Source: Ignavibacteria bacterium | Lineage (GTDB): Bacteria > Bacteroidota > Ignavibacteria > Tepidaquicellales > OLB5 | Assembly (NCBI GenBank): GCA_026417195.1 | Contig: JAOADS010000012.1 | Span: forward strand, 1-20,790 | DNA length: 20,790 bases | Reading direction: 5' to 3' | Shown here: in pieces, positions 7,964 to 15,399 of the stretch | How the letters are laid out: each line of letters begins with the position of its first letter | Numbering within the stretch: position 1 is the first letter of the stretch | Position numbers and translations under genes: made by a program | The notes under the pieces: generated by a model | The model's database searches: none | Told to the model about the DNA's origin: nothing | Seen by the model: only the letters and a program-made list of their open reading frames with translations

Positions 7964-9220
7964 ATGAAATCTTTCATTGAAACCAGACCTGACAGTGATT
8001 TTCCGATAGAGAATCTTCCTTATTGTGTTTTTGCTTTAAAGACAGGGGGAAGTCCGGTTTGCGGATCAGCAATCGGCGATTATATCATTGATCTTTCAGT
8101 TCTTGAGGAAAAAGGTTTTTTTGATAATACCCCGATATCAGGGAAAAAAGTTTTCAGCCGTTCTTCACTGAATCTTTTTATGTCACAGGGGCGGGATGCA
8201 TGGAGAGAGGTAAGGAAAGTTTTGCAGAACCTGCTAAGTTATGATAATCCGGTTTTGAGAGATGATGAGATGCTCAGAAAAATTACATTCATTCCTATGG
8301 ACGATGTAAAAATGTGTCTTCCTGTTGAAATAGGTGATTACACAGATTTTTATTCCTCAAGGGAACATGCAACAAATGTTGGCATAATGTTCAGAGGCAA
8401 GGAAAATGCCCTGATGCCTAACTGGCTTCATTTGCCTGTAGCCTACCACGGAAGGGCAAGTTCAGTAGTTATCAGTGGTACCAATATAAAGAGACCAAAA
8501 GGGCAAACCAAGCCAACTTCGTCAGATAAACCTGTATTTGGTCCGTCAAAACTTCTGGACTTTGAGCTTGAGATGGGATTTTTCATAGGGACGGGTAATA
8601 ATCTCGGAGAGCCGGTTAACATAACGCAGGCTGAGGATCATATATTCGGCATGGTTATAGTCAATGACTGGAGCGCCCGTGATATACAGACATGGGAATA
8701 TCAGCCTTTGGGACCCTTTCTGGCAAAGAATTTTGCAACTTCGGTTTCTCCTTGGATTGTTACATTGGAAGCCCTTGAGCCTTTCAGAACTGAAGGACCT
8801 GAAAGAGAATTTGAGCCGCTTGATTATCTAAGAAACCATAGGAGAAATTCATATGATATTACCCTTGAGGTTTTCATTCAGACTGAGGGGATGAACGAAC
8901 CTTTTCTTATCTCACGTTCCAATTTCAAATATTTATACTGGAACATGTTTCAGCAATTAGCACACCACACAGTTAACGGATGCAATCTCAGAACAGGCGA
9001 TCTTCTTGCTTCGGGTACAATAAGCGGACCTACACCGGATTCATATGGTTCTATGCTTGAGTTAGGCTGGCGAGGTGAAAAACCAATAAGACTTCCTACA
9101 GGCGAAGAAAGAAAATTTTTGGAAGATGGTGATACGGTTATTATGAAAGCATATTGTATTGCTGAAGATTACCGGATTGGTTTCGGAGAAGTAAGAGGTA
9201 AAGTTATTCCTGCAGGCTAA
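7964..9220 (+). CDS. fahA: Fumarylacetoacetase
   Basis: This enzyme cleaves 4-fumarylacetoacetate to fumarate and acetoacetate, the last step of tyrosine/homogentisate degradation in the cytosol. The protein has 418 residues, the normal length for the full-size type with an N-terminal SH3-like domain (about 1-120) followed by the catalytic domain. Active-site and metal residues match the mammalian enzyme with a constant +2 offset: Asp128, Tyr130 and His135 in DYTDFYSSREH, Arg144, Tyr161, Glu201 and Glu203 in FELEMGFF, Asp235 in NDWSARD, Gln242, and Lys255. The oxyanion-region motif TGDLLASGTISGP is also intact. The gene sits 6 bp after the uncharacterised 318-aa gene and 5 bp before a 33-codon ORF. 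The earlier steps (homogentisate dioxygenase, maleylacetoacetate isomerase) are not in the window. No Shine-Dalgarno sequence is seen, as is usual for this group. Confidence 0.96.
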   Translation: MKSFIETRPDSDFPIENLPYCVFALKTGGSPVCGSAIGDYIIDLSVLEEKGFFDNTPISGKKVFSRSSLNLFMSQGRDAWREVRKVLQNLLSYDNPVLRDDEMLRKITFIPMDDVKMCLPVEIGDYTDFYSSREHATNVGIMFRGKENALMPNWLHLPVAYHGRASSVVISGTNIKRPKGQTKPTSSDKPVFGPSKLLDFELEMGFFIGTGNNLGEPVNITQAEDHIFGMVIVNDWSARDIQTWEYQPLGPFLAKNFATSVSPWIVTLEALEPFRTEGPEREFEPLDYLRNHRRNSYDITLEVFIQTEGMNEPFLISRSNFKYLYWNMFQQLAHHTVNGCNLRTGDLLASGTISGPTPDSYGSMLELGWRGEKPIRLPTGEERKFLEDGDTVIMKAYCIAEDYRIGFGEVRGKVIPAG

Positions 9221-9225
9221 CAGTT

Positions 9226-9327
9226 ATGTTTGAATATATTATATACATACTTGTATTTTTATTTCTTGTTTTCTTGCTTTATGCTGTAATAAAGTTTATT
9301 ATGGTTTACTTTTTCAGGGATGAATGA
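9226..9327 (+). CDS. Predicted 33-aa single-pass membrane microprotein
   Basis: An ATG 5 bp after the fumarylacetoacetase stop opens a 33-codon frame that ends with TGA at 9325-9327. Nearly the whole peptide is hydrophobic (MFEYIIYILVFLFLVFLLYA, then VIKFIMVYFF) with charged residues at both ends (Glu3; Lys23, Arg31, Asp32, Glu33). It would span the membrane once. The frame fills the only sizeable gap in an otherwise tightly packed cluster, and its end overlaps the hydrolase start by 8 bases, which suggests coupled translation. No similarity can be claimed at this length. The alternative is a chance frame in AT-rich spacer DNA. Confidence 0.5.
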   Translation: MFEYIIYILVFLFLVFLLYAVIKFIMVYFFRDE

Positions 9328-9961
9328 AAAGCATATAATAATAAACCGTTCAATGAGATATTACACCATGAGTCCGGGAAAAGAAATCAGGGATATATGG
9401 ATACTTCTTCACGGGTACGGGCAGCTTGCTTCGCAATTTATCAGTAAGTTCCGTATTATGGCAGAAAACGGAAGTTTACTGATTGCACCTGAAGGTTTAA
9501 TGAGATTTTATCTCCATGGCAGTTACGGAGAGGTAGGGGCTTCGTGGATGACAAAAGAGGACAGAGAAAATGACATAAAGGATTATGTTAATTATCTTGA
9601 TAGTCTCTATGATAAGGAAATCAGGGGTCTTAAAAACAATTCAGATATTAAAATAAATTCACTTGGATTTTCACAGGGAGTTGCCACACTCTCACGCTGG
9701 ATTAGTTTTGGTAATGCAGCTTTAGACCGTTCTGTTTTCTGGTGCGGAGAACTGGCTCATGATGTTGATTATACAAATGATAAATTCAAACATGCTGAAC
9801 TTGTTCAGGTTTTTGGATCTGATGATAAAATTTTCCCTGATAATTTCATCAATGTCCAGAGACAGTTACTTGAATCAGCTGGATTAAAACCTTATGTGTA
9901 TGTTTTTAAGGGTGGTCATGAAATTAATACGGAACTGATGAGGGAAGCTGGTCTTATTTAA
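9320..9961 (+). CDS. Alpha/beta hydrolase, phospholipase/carboxylesterase-like
   Basis: This 213-aa cytoplasmic protein is of the size of small carboxylesterases in the Abhydrolase_2 group. The oxyanion-hole motif LLHGYGQ lies at 29-35, the nucleophile Ser118 in GFSQG (116-120), the likely acid is Asp168 or Asp169 in FGSDDKI, and the base is His200 in KGGHEI. All three triad members are therefore present in the right order. There is no signal peptide. It is the last gene of the cluster with fumarylacetoacetase, so it could act on an ester or lactone in aromatic degradation, but the family has broad specificity and the substrate is unknown. Its TAA stop lies one base from the stop codon of the convergent reductase gene, and no terminator is visible between them. 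Confidence 0.85.
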   Translation: MNEKHIIINRSMRYYTMSPGKEIRDIWILLHGYGQLASQFISKFRIMAENGSLLIAPEGLMRFYLHGSYGEVGASWMTKEDRENDIKDYVNYLDSLYDKEIRGLKNNSDIKINSLGFSQGVATLSRWISFGNAALDRSVFWCGELAHDVDYTNDKFKHAELVQVFGSDDKIFPDNFINVQRQLLESAGLKPYVYVFKGGHEINTELMREAGLI

Positions 9962-9962
9962 G

Positions 9963-10682
9963 TTAATCGTAACTTTCAAATTTAATATATTTCTTTTCAT
10001 AACCCATATCAGCTAGTTTTTTTCTTGCCTGGTTTAACATATCTTTCCACCCGCAGATATAAAAATATGCGTCTTTTCTATCTGAGAAAAGTTCTTCATA
10101 AACAGCATGAACATAACCCTTCCTTCCTTTCCAGTGTTCGGAGTTTTCTCTGGAAAGTGTAGGTATGAAGTGAAATTCCGGATATTCCTGCATGAGTTTT
10201 TCCATTTCCTTTCTGTAGAGAATATCTTTCTCGTATCTTGTTCCGAATACCATATACAGGTTTTTGTGAGGTATGTTTTTATTAATAATATCAAATACCT
10301 GTGAACGGAAGGGAGCTATGCCAACTCCGGTGCAGATAAAACAAATATCTCTGTCTATATTATCGGGCAGAATAAATTTACCGATCGGGCGGGAAACCGG
10401 TAACATGGAACCTGGTTTGAGGTTTTCCCACATCCACGGAGTTCCCAGCCCTTTGGGATTAAGCACGATGATAAGTTCAAATCTGTTATCATTTGAAGGC
10501 GGTGAAGCTATAGAATAACTTCTGTGTTTGATTTTTGATTCTATGGGCAAAAGAAGCATAACAAATTGACCTGCTTTAAATGAGAAGTCAACGTCTTTAG
10601 GGGTCTCAAAGAAGAAGCGTTTTACTTCATCGGTTTCATCAATTATGTCAGTAACCCTGCAATCGTAGAATTTATATGCCAT
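9963..10682 (-). CDS. Ferredoxin-NADP reductase family flavoprotein
   Basis: This 239-aa protein has the two-domain FNR layout. The N-terminal FAD-binding barrel (about 1-105) carries the RxYS-type motif RSYSIAS (54-60) and the stretch GKFILPD. The C-terminal NADP-binding Rossmann domain (about 110-239) carries CTGVGIAPFRS (117-127), GTRYEKDILYR (147-157) and CGWKDM (210-215). It would pass electrons between NADPH and ferredoxin, flavodoxin or a similar partner in the cytosol. The length and the lack of a 2Fe-2S domain fit the short bacterial Fpr type rather than an oxygenase reductase. It is transcribed alone, from a likely promoter just ahead of its ATG, and converges on the hydrolase gene. 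The physiological partner cannot be read from the context. Confidence 0.9.
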   Translation of the reverse strand: MAYKFYDCRVTDIIDETDEVKRFFFETPKDVDFSFKAGQFVMLLLPIESKIKHRSYSIASPPSNDNRFELIIVLNPKGLGTPWMWENLKPGSMLPVSRPIGKFILPDNIDRDICFICTGVGIAPFRSQVFDIINKNIPHKNLYMVFGTRYEKDILYRKEMEKLMQEYPEFHFIPTLSRENSEHWKGRKGYVHAVYEELFSDRKDAYFYICGWKDMLNQARKKLADMGYEKKYIKFESYD

Positions 10683-10693
10683 TAGTTTTAAGG

Positions 10694-10724
10694 CAAAGTT
10701 AATTAAAAATGATTAGCTTTGCTA
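10694..10724 (-). promoter_or_regulatory. Predicted promoter for the ferredoxin-NADP reductase gene
   Basis: On the minus strand TAACTTTG (10701-10694) matches TAnnTTTG exactly. Twenty nt upstream lies TAG (10724-10722) rather than TTG. The mRNA would start only a few bases before the ATG at 10682, giving a very short leader. Confidence 0.4.
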
Positions 10725-10730
10725 TGATGT

Positions 10731-10768
10731 ATAAAAAAAACCCCGCACTCAGGCGGGGTAGTTTTTTT
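10731..10768 (-). terminator. Rho-independent terminator, works in both directions
   Basis: CCCCGC (10741-10746) pairs with GCGGGG (10753-10758) around a 6-nt loop. Read on the minus strand it is followed by eight T (10740-10733), 14 bases or more past the stop codon of the gene ending at 10783. On the plus strand it is followed by TAG and seven T, so it can also stop antisense transcription coming through the reductase gene. Confidence 0.9.
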
Positions 10769-10782
10769 GACAACGATAAGGG

Positions 10783-12387
10783 TTATTTTACCAGGACCAT
10801 TTTTTTGAAATCTGTAACGTCTTTAGTCTTAAGACAGTATATGTATACTCCACTCGGGAGCTCAGAAGCATTCCAGGTTATCTCATAAATACCAGCCTTT
10901 GTAAACTGGTTTTTAATTAATGATGTGATTGTTCTTCCGAGAAGGTCGTAAATGATTATGCTAATTTCGGAGTCGTAAGGAAGCTCATATTTTATTTTAG
11001 TTGTATTGTTAAAAGGATTAGGATAATTCTGATGTAAGCGGAATTCATCAGGAATTTTTCCTGAAATAGGTATGCCACCGATGACTGGATTATTGTAACA
11101 GGAGTTGTAATAGAATTTTACTACATCAGATAATTCTTTTAATTTATTGATGCTAAAAAGGTTATTTATTCCCTGTGCAATAAGCTGAGCAATTACCACG
11201 ACCTGAGTATCACCCGGGTTCATGTTTATAGGGCCAGTGGAAATCAGGAATCTCTGATCACCCATGTTTTGCTGTATCCAGCCTTGTCCTGAAACGGGAT
11301 TTCCGGAATACATGTATTTAGTAACATAGTTACCAACGGGATTTACTCTCGGATTTCCGCAGACGTCGTGCCCCGACATAGCTCTGTAAGCATGAATTTT
11401 GTTTAGCGGATCGCGTGAACATGAATCCTGTCCGTTTATGAAGCTATTGAATACATTCATTCCAAGATCTCTGTATCCAACAAGAAAGCTTCTTGTTTTA
11501 TTGCGACAGATATATACCGTATCATTGTTGTTTCCTGTAAATCTCAATGCACCTCTGAGGATGAGAAAACCAACAGCTGGCGGAAAGTTGCCATAAGAAG
11601 GATCGAAATTTTCACCTTTATATGTAAATCCGATACCAAGTGAACTGTCACACCCTACTTTATCTTTATTGAAATTCGTTCCAATGTCATCGTCAGTCCA
11701 GAATGAAATATAAACATCATTCCATGTATTACTGCTACGATTGATAATTGTGAATTGAGAAATAATCACGTCTGCAAGTCCGCCGGGAAGATCAACTGCA
11801 AAGTCCAGCTGCATCACATCAACTTTAAGAGGTTGCTGTGCATATGAATCCGTGTATCTGTGAAATAATGTCTGATGACCAAAATCAAGAGGCCTCCATG
11901 AGTTATTCTGAAATATAACAGGCGCTCCCTGATTTGAGTTACCCAGCAATATATTAGGCCAATTAACTCTGTCGGAATCGTTTATACCTAAAATTAATTT
12001 GTAAACTCTGTACTCTGGATCATTTTCTCCCTGAGGATTTCCGTTATTATCTGTATATCCCGGACGGAAACCAGAAATGTAATCAACATAGCTTACTATA
12101 GTATCATTACCTACCCTTGCACCTATCCATAAACCTGAGGCATATCGCGCGAATCTGTTTGTTCCTCTAGGCCATTCAAAACCAGAATTCCCGCTTACAG
12201 GATTTCTGTTGAATGATCCATAATTGGAATAAGGTGTGTTTATGTTATTGGCATTGAGATTTTTTGTGCTGATAATTAACAGAGATCTGTCATCTTGATC
12301 TGTGTATTTTTTTCCAATAAAGGTTATTGGGGAAATAAGAAAAAGAATTAATATGAATGATTTTAAAGTTTTAGAATAAGGTTTCAT
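10783..12387 (-). CDS. Secreted protein of unknown function with T9SS type A sorting domain
   Basis: This protein has 534 residues when started at the ATG at 12387-12385. The frame can be extended to an ATG at 12456, but that start lies upstream of the predicted promoter, whereas 12387 has a good Shine-Dalgarno sequence and yields a proper signal peptide (MKPYSKTLKSFILILFLISP). The central part (about 30-440) is unrecognised. It is rich in Asn, Gly and aromatic residues, with stretches such as NRFARYASGLWIGARVGNDT and VYISFWTDDDIG. I recall similar large secreted proteins of this group, often unnamed. The last ~85 residues are a T9SS sorting domain (LHQNYPNPFNNTTKIKYELP, IYDLLGRTI, SGVYIYCL, end KKMVLVK). 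It is a single-gene unit with its own promoter and terminator. No catalytic motif is evident. Confidence 0.9.
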   Translation of the reverse strand: MKPYSKTLKSFILILFLISPITFIGKKYTDQDDRSLLIISTKNLNANNINTPYSNYGSFNRNPVSGNSGFEWPRGTNRFARYASGLWIGARVGNDTIVSYVDYISGFRPGYTDNNGNPQGENDPEYRVYKLILGINDSDRVNWPNILLGNSNQGAPVIFQNNSWRPLDFGHQTLFHRYTDSYAQQPLKVDVMQLDFAVDLPGGLADVIISQFTIINRSSNTWNDVYISFWTDDDIGTNFNKDKVGCDSSLGIGFTYKGENFDPSYGNFPPAVGFLILRGALRFTGNNNDTVYICRNKTRSFLVGYRDLGMNVFNSFINGQDSCSRDPLNKIHAYRAMSGHDVCGNPRVNPVGNYVTKYMYSGNPVSGQGWIQQNMGDQRFLISTGPINMNPGDTQVVVIAQLIAQGINNLFSINKLKELSDVVKFYYNSCYNNPVIGGIPISGKIPDEFRLHQNYPNPFNNTTKIKYELPYDSEISIIIYDLLGRTITSLIKNQFTKAGIYEITWNASELPSGVYIYCLKTKDVTDFKKMVLVK

Positions 12388-12394
12388 AATTATA

Positions 12395-12400
12395 TCCTCC
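12395..12400 (-). promoter_or_regulatory. Shine-Dalgarno site that sets the start at 12387
   Basis: GGAGGA on the minus strand (12400-12395) lies 7 nt before the ATG at 12387. Most genes in the window lack such a site, so it is informative here and favours this start over the ATG at 12456. Confidence 0.7.
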
Positions 12401-12413
12401 CAGAAATTGTGTT

Positions 12414-12444
12414 CAAAAATAAATCTGCGAAGCAATGATTTCAA
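12414..12444 (-). promoter_or_regulatory. Predicted promoter for the secreted protein gene
   Basis: On the minus strand TTG (12444-12442), a 20-nt spacer, then TATTTTTG (12421-12414), a full match to TTG / TAnnTTTG. Transcription would start near 12407 and give a leader of about 20 nt that contains the Shine-Dalgarno site. Confidence 0.6.
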
Positions 12445-12469
12445 ATATTTTTTCACAGTTTTATTAAGA

Positions 12470-12541
12470 ATGAAATTTCACGCTTATAGTTTAATATTAA
12501 TAGTAATTTTATCATTTTCAGGTATTTCCGCCAAAACTTGA
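12470..12541 (+). pseudogene. Signal-peptide-like 23-codon frame, possible gene remnant
   Basis: ATG at 12470 opens MKFHAYSLILIVILSFSGIS followed by AKT and TGA (12539-12541). It has a short polar start, a hydrophobic core and an ISA-type cleavage site, exactly like a bacterial signal peptide with nothing behind it. Shifting one frame gives only a further ~17 codons. It may be what is left of a secreted protein gene, a tiny secreted or membrane peptide, or chance. No promoter of the local type precedes it. Confidence 0.25.
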
Positions 12542-12696
12542 TATTAACTTTGTTAAAGTTATAAACCGGCTTTCAGGATAGTGTTTGCTGATAATCTTAA
12601 GGATATTTTAGTTAAAAACAGTAACACGAAGTTGTAAATTGAATTTTCTCTGTTATAATTTTCTGGTTAATTACAGGTGACTTGATTTATTTTCAG

Positions 12697-12727
12697 TTGA
12701 TTTAAGAAACCTGTAAAGTTATTTTTG
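12697..12727 (+). promoter_or_regulatory. Predicted promoter for the helicase operon
   Basis: TTG (12697-12699), a 20-nt spacer and TATTTTTG (12720-12727) give a full match. The leader to the start codon at 12774 would be about 40 nt. Confidence 0.6.
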
Positions 12728-12773
12728 CAAACAAGTTTGATTGCCCCTGAAGTTTTAAACCGGAGAAATTTTT

Positions 12774-14966
12774 TTGAATCACTTACCGGATCTCAACGAA
12801 GAACAAAAGGCAGCTGTTGAATACAGTTACGGACCTTCTATGATAATAGCTGGCGCCGGAAGCGGCAAGACACGTGTTTTAACGTATAAGATTGCCCATC
12901 TCCTCAGCTCCGGAGTAAGGCCTTATGAAATTCTTGCCCTGACATTTACAAATAAAGCTGCCGGTGAAATGAAGTCCAGAATAATGAAACTTGCAGGAAG
13001 AGATGCTAATGATGTATGGATGGGTACTTTTCATTCAATATTTGCCAGGATACTAAGGGCAGAAGCACATAATATAGGATTCAGCAGGAATTATACTATT
13101 TATGATGATAGTGATTCCGAAAAGCTTACTGAATCAGTGATGAAAGATCTGGGGTTATCTACAGATAATCCCAAGCCTAAAGCTGTAATTTCACACATAA
13201 AAATTCTTAAGAATAAATTAATATTGCATGATCAACTGACAGACGGTAATAATTCGAACAGCTTTCAGAAAATAGTCCACAAGGTATATCCTGAATACCA
13301 GACTAGACTACTGAAAAATAATGCTATGGATTTCGATGACCTTCTGATTAATCCTATTTTACTTTTCCGGTCCTATCCAGATATTCTTGAAAAATACCAA
13401 AGACGATTCAGATTTATTCTGGTGGATGAATATCAGGACACTAATCTTGCTCAATATGAGATTACTAAAATGCTTGCCTCATTACACAGGAATATATCAG
13501 TTGTAGGAGATGATGCTCAGAGTATTTACAGGTGGCGTGGAGCAGAAATTGAAAACATATTCAGTTTTCAGAGAGATTTCCCCGATTATAAATTGTTCAA
13601 ACTGGAGAGAAATTACCGTTCAACTAAAAAAATTCTCTCAGTTGCTGACAGTATAATTTCAAATAACAGAAGACAGATACGCAAGTCACTCTTTACAGAA
13701 CGAGAAGACGGGGAAAGAGTTGTCCTGAACGAGACGCTGACAGACCGTGATGAGGCTCATCTGATATCCAAAACTATACTTAAGGAAATCTCATCACGGA
13801 AACTTAATTTCAGGGATTTTCTGATCCTTTACAGAACAAATGCCCAGTCAAGGGTTCTTGAAGATACTCTAAGACTTAATCACATTCCTTATGTCCTTGT
13901 CGGCGGTGTGAAGTTTTACGAGCGTAAAGAAATCAAAGATGTACTTGCTTATCTGAAGGTTCTTGTGAATCCTAAAGACGATGAGGCTTTAATACGTGTT
14001 CTTAAACTGCAAGACGGTATAGGAGACGGAACTGTTGATAAGTTAAGATCTGCAGCAAAGGAACATTCATCTTCTGTCTATGATGTTCTTATAAGGTTTA
14101 TCAATGAAAGAGAAGGCAAACAGAAAAGGACGCGGATTGAAGCTGGTTTACTAAATCTTGCATCATTGTTCAGGAAATATCATGAAGTAATGGCAGAGTT
14201 CTCTCCCGGTGAGCTGGTGAGAAGCTTGATAGATGAGACCGGCATAATCAGACAGCTGAGAAATGAGGGAACAATTGAAGCTAATGAGAGGATGAACAAT
14301 ATTCAGGAATTACTTTCAGGCATAACAGAATATTCAGATAAAACGGATAACCCTTCGCTGGAGGGATTTCTCCAGGAAGTAAGTCTAGTGACTGATATTG
14401 ATACTTACGAAGATTCCAAGAATGCTGTAACTTTGATGACTATGCATTCGTCTAAAGGTCTGGAGTTTCCTGTTGTTTTTATTGCCGGGCTTGAAGATGG
14501 TATATTTCCTCTTTTGAACTCTCCCCCGACTCAGGAAGAACTTGAAGAGGAAAGGAGATTGTTTTACGTTGCTGCAACAAGAGCAAAAGACAGACTGTAT
14601 ATGTCATATGCCCTGCAAAGATACAGGTTCGGGAGCTTTTGTTATCAGATAAGATCGCGTTTTTTGGACGAAATAGATCTTTCAGACATAGAGTTTATAA
14701 GACCTTCAACTCAAAGGAATAAAGTTGTTCAGGAGGTGGGAAGTTCTATAAGATATGAATATTTCAATGACCTTACTGATACCAATGATCATATAGTTGA
14801 TAAGCAGATTGTCAGGAAAGGGGCAGTAGTTTTTCACGAGAAGTTTGGCAGAGGAACGGTGATAGAAGTTTCAGGTAAGGGAGAAAGAAGAAAAGCACAG
14901 ATATATTTTGATACAATAGGCCTGAAGAGTCTTGTCCTTAAGTATGCTAATCTGAGCATTAAATAA
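12774..14966 (+). CDS. pcrA: UvrD/PcrA-type superfamily 1 DNA helicase
   Basis: This is a 730-aa ATP-dependent 3'-5' DNA helicase acting in DNA repair and in clearing replication or recombination intermediates. All SF1A motifs are present: Q-motif LNEEQKAAV, Walker A AGAGSGKT (26-33), Ia ALTFTNKAAGEM, II VDEYQDTN (217-224), III GDDAQSIYRWRGA (245-257), IV LERNYRS, V TMHSSKGLEFPVVF and VI RRLFYVAATRAKDRL. The C-terminus has the PcrA/UvrD tail domain (VFHEKFGRGTVIEV), which in relatives contacts RNA polymerase. The start is TTG: an in-frame stop lies just upstream (12756) and no ATG is available, while GGAG at 12762-12765 sits 8 nt before it. It heads an operon with the EVE, YajQ and amidase genes. 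Confidence 0.96.
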   Translation: MNHLPDLNEEQKAAVEYSYGPSMIIAGAGSGKTRVLTYKIAHLLSSGVRPYEILALTFTNKAAGEMKSRIMKLAGRDANDVWMGTFHSIFARILRAEAHNIGFSRNYTIYDDSDSEKLTESVMKDLGLSTDNPKPKAVISHIKILKNKLILHDQLTDGNNSNSFQKIVHKVYPEYQTRLLKNNAMDFDDLLINPILLFRSYPDILEKYQRRFRFILVDEYQDTNLAQYEITKMLASLHRNISVVGDDAQSIYRWRGAEIENIFSFQRDFPDYKLFKLERNYRSTKKILSVADSIISNNRRQIRKSLFTEREDGERVVLNETLTDRDEAHLISKTILKEISSRKLNFRDFLILYRTNAQSRVLEDTLRLNHIPYVLVGGVKFYERKEIKDVLAYLKVLVNPKDDEALIRVLKLQDGIGDGTVDKLRSAAKEHSSSVYDVLIRFINEREGKQKRTRIEAGLLNLASLFRKYHEVMAEFSPGELVRSLIDETGIIRQLRNEGTIEANERMNNIQELLSGITEYSDKTDNPSLEGFLQEVSLVTDIDTYEDSKNAVTLMTMHSSKGLEFPVVFIAGLEDGIFPLLNSPPTQEELEEERRLFYVAATRAKDRLYMSYALQRYRFGSFCYQIRSRFLDEIDLSDIEFIRPSTQRNKVVQEVGSSIRYEYFNDLTDTNDHIVDKQIVRKGAVVFHEKFGRGTVIEVSGKGERRKAQIYFDTIGLKSLVLKYANLSIK

Positions 14967-14983
14967 ATAATTCGTTAAAATTT

Positions 14984-15388
14984 ATGACAAAATGGCTGCT
15001 TAAAACAGAACCTGCTTCATATTCATACGATAATCTAGAAAAGGATAAAAAAACCAGATGGGATGGTGTTACTAATCCCTATGCAATGAAATACATACGT
15101 TCTGCAAAAGAGGGTGATCTGGCGTTTATCTATCATACAGGAGATGAGAAACAGATTGTTGGGATTGCAAAGATAGTTTCAGAACCATATCCGGATCCTA
15201 GATATAATGACGAAAGGTTTTATGTTTTTGATATAGTTCCATACAAACGTCTGAAAAAACCTGTTACACTCAAAAGCATTAAAGCCGAGAAACGTTTTAC
15301 AGATTCAAAACTTGTTCGGGCTCCAAGACTTTCTGTTCAGCCTGTAAGTGAAGAACTGTGGGATTATATAATAAAAATGTCTAAGTAA
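14984..15388 (+). CDS. EVE-domain protein
   Basis: This 134-aa protein is a stand-alone EVE domain, a PUA-like fold related to YTH domains and eukaryotic thymocyte nuclear protein 1. Family marks are KWLLKTEP (3-10), RWDGVTNPYAMKYI (25-38), the stretch FIYHTGDEKQIVGIAKI (about 48-64) and, later, PVTLKSIKA. EVE domains are thought to bind modified bases in DNA or RNA. The conserved Trp and aromatic residues that would line the pocket are present. It starts 17 bp after the helicase and 11 bp before YajQ, so it is part of that operon. Its ligand is unknown here, and no restriction or methylase gene is nearby. Confidence 0.92.
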   Translation: MTKWLLKTEPASYSYDNLEKDKKTRWDGVTNPYAMKYIRSAKEGDLAFIYHTGDEKQIVGIAKIVSEPYPDPRYNDERFYVFDIVPYKRLKKPVTLKSIKAEKRFTDSKLVRAPRLSVQPVSEELWDYIIKMSK

Positions 15389-15399
15389 ATTTATAAAAT

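Larger units (their letters stand above)
12388..12773. other. Divergent intergenic region
   Basis: About 386 bases separate two divergent genes. The region holds a promoter facing each way (12414-12444 minus, 12697-12727 plus), a Shine-Dalgarno site for each gene, and a 23-codon signal-peptide-like frame at 12470-12541. The stretch 12545-12690 shows nothing I can recognise: no hairpin with a T-run, no RNA gene and no repeat. Confidence 0.6.

Noticed and set aside
10107..10518. Overlapping plus-strand frames inside the ferredoxin-NADP reductase gene
   Set aside because: Shadows of an intact reductase with all its motifs; their translations resemble no protein I know.
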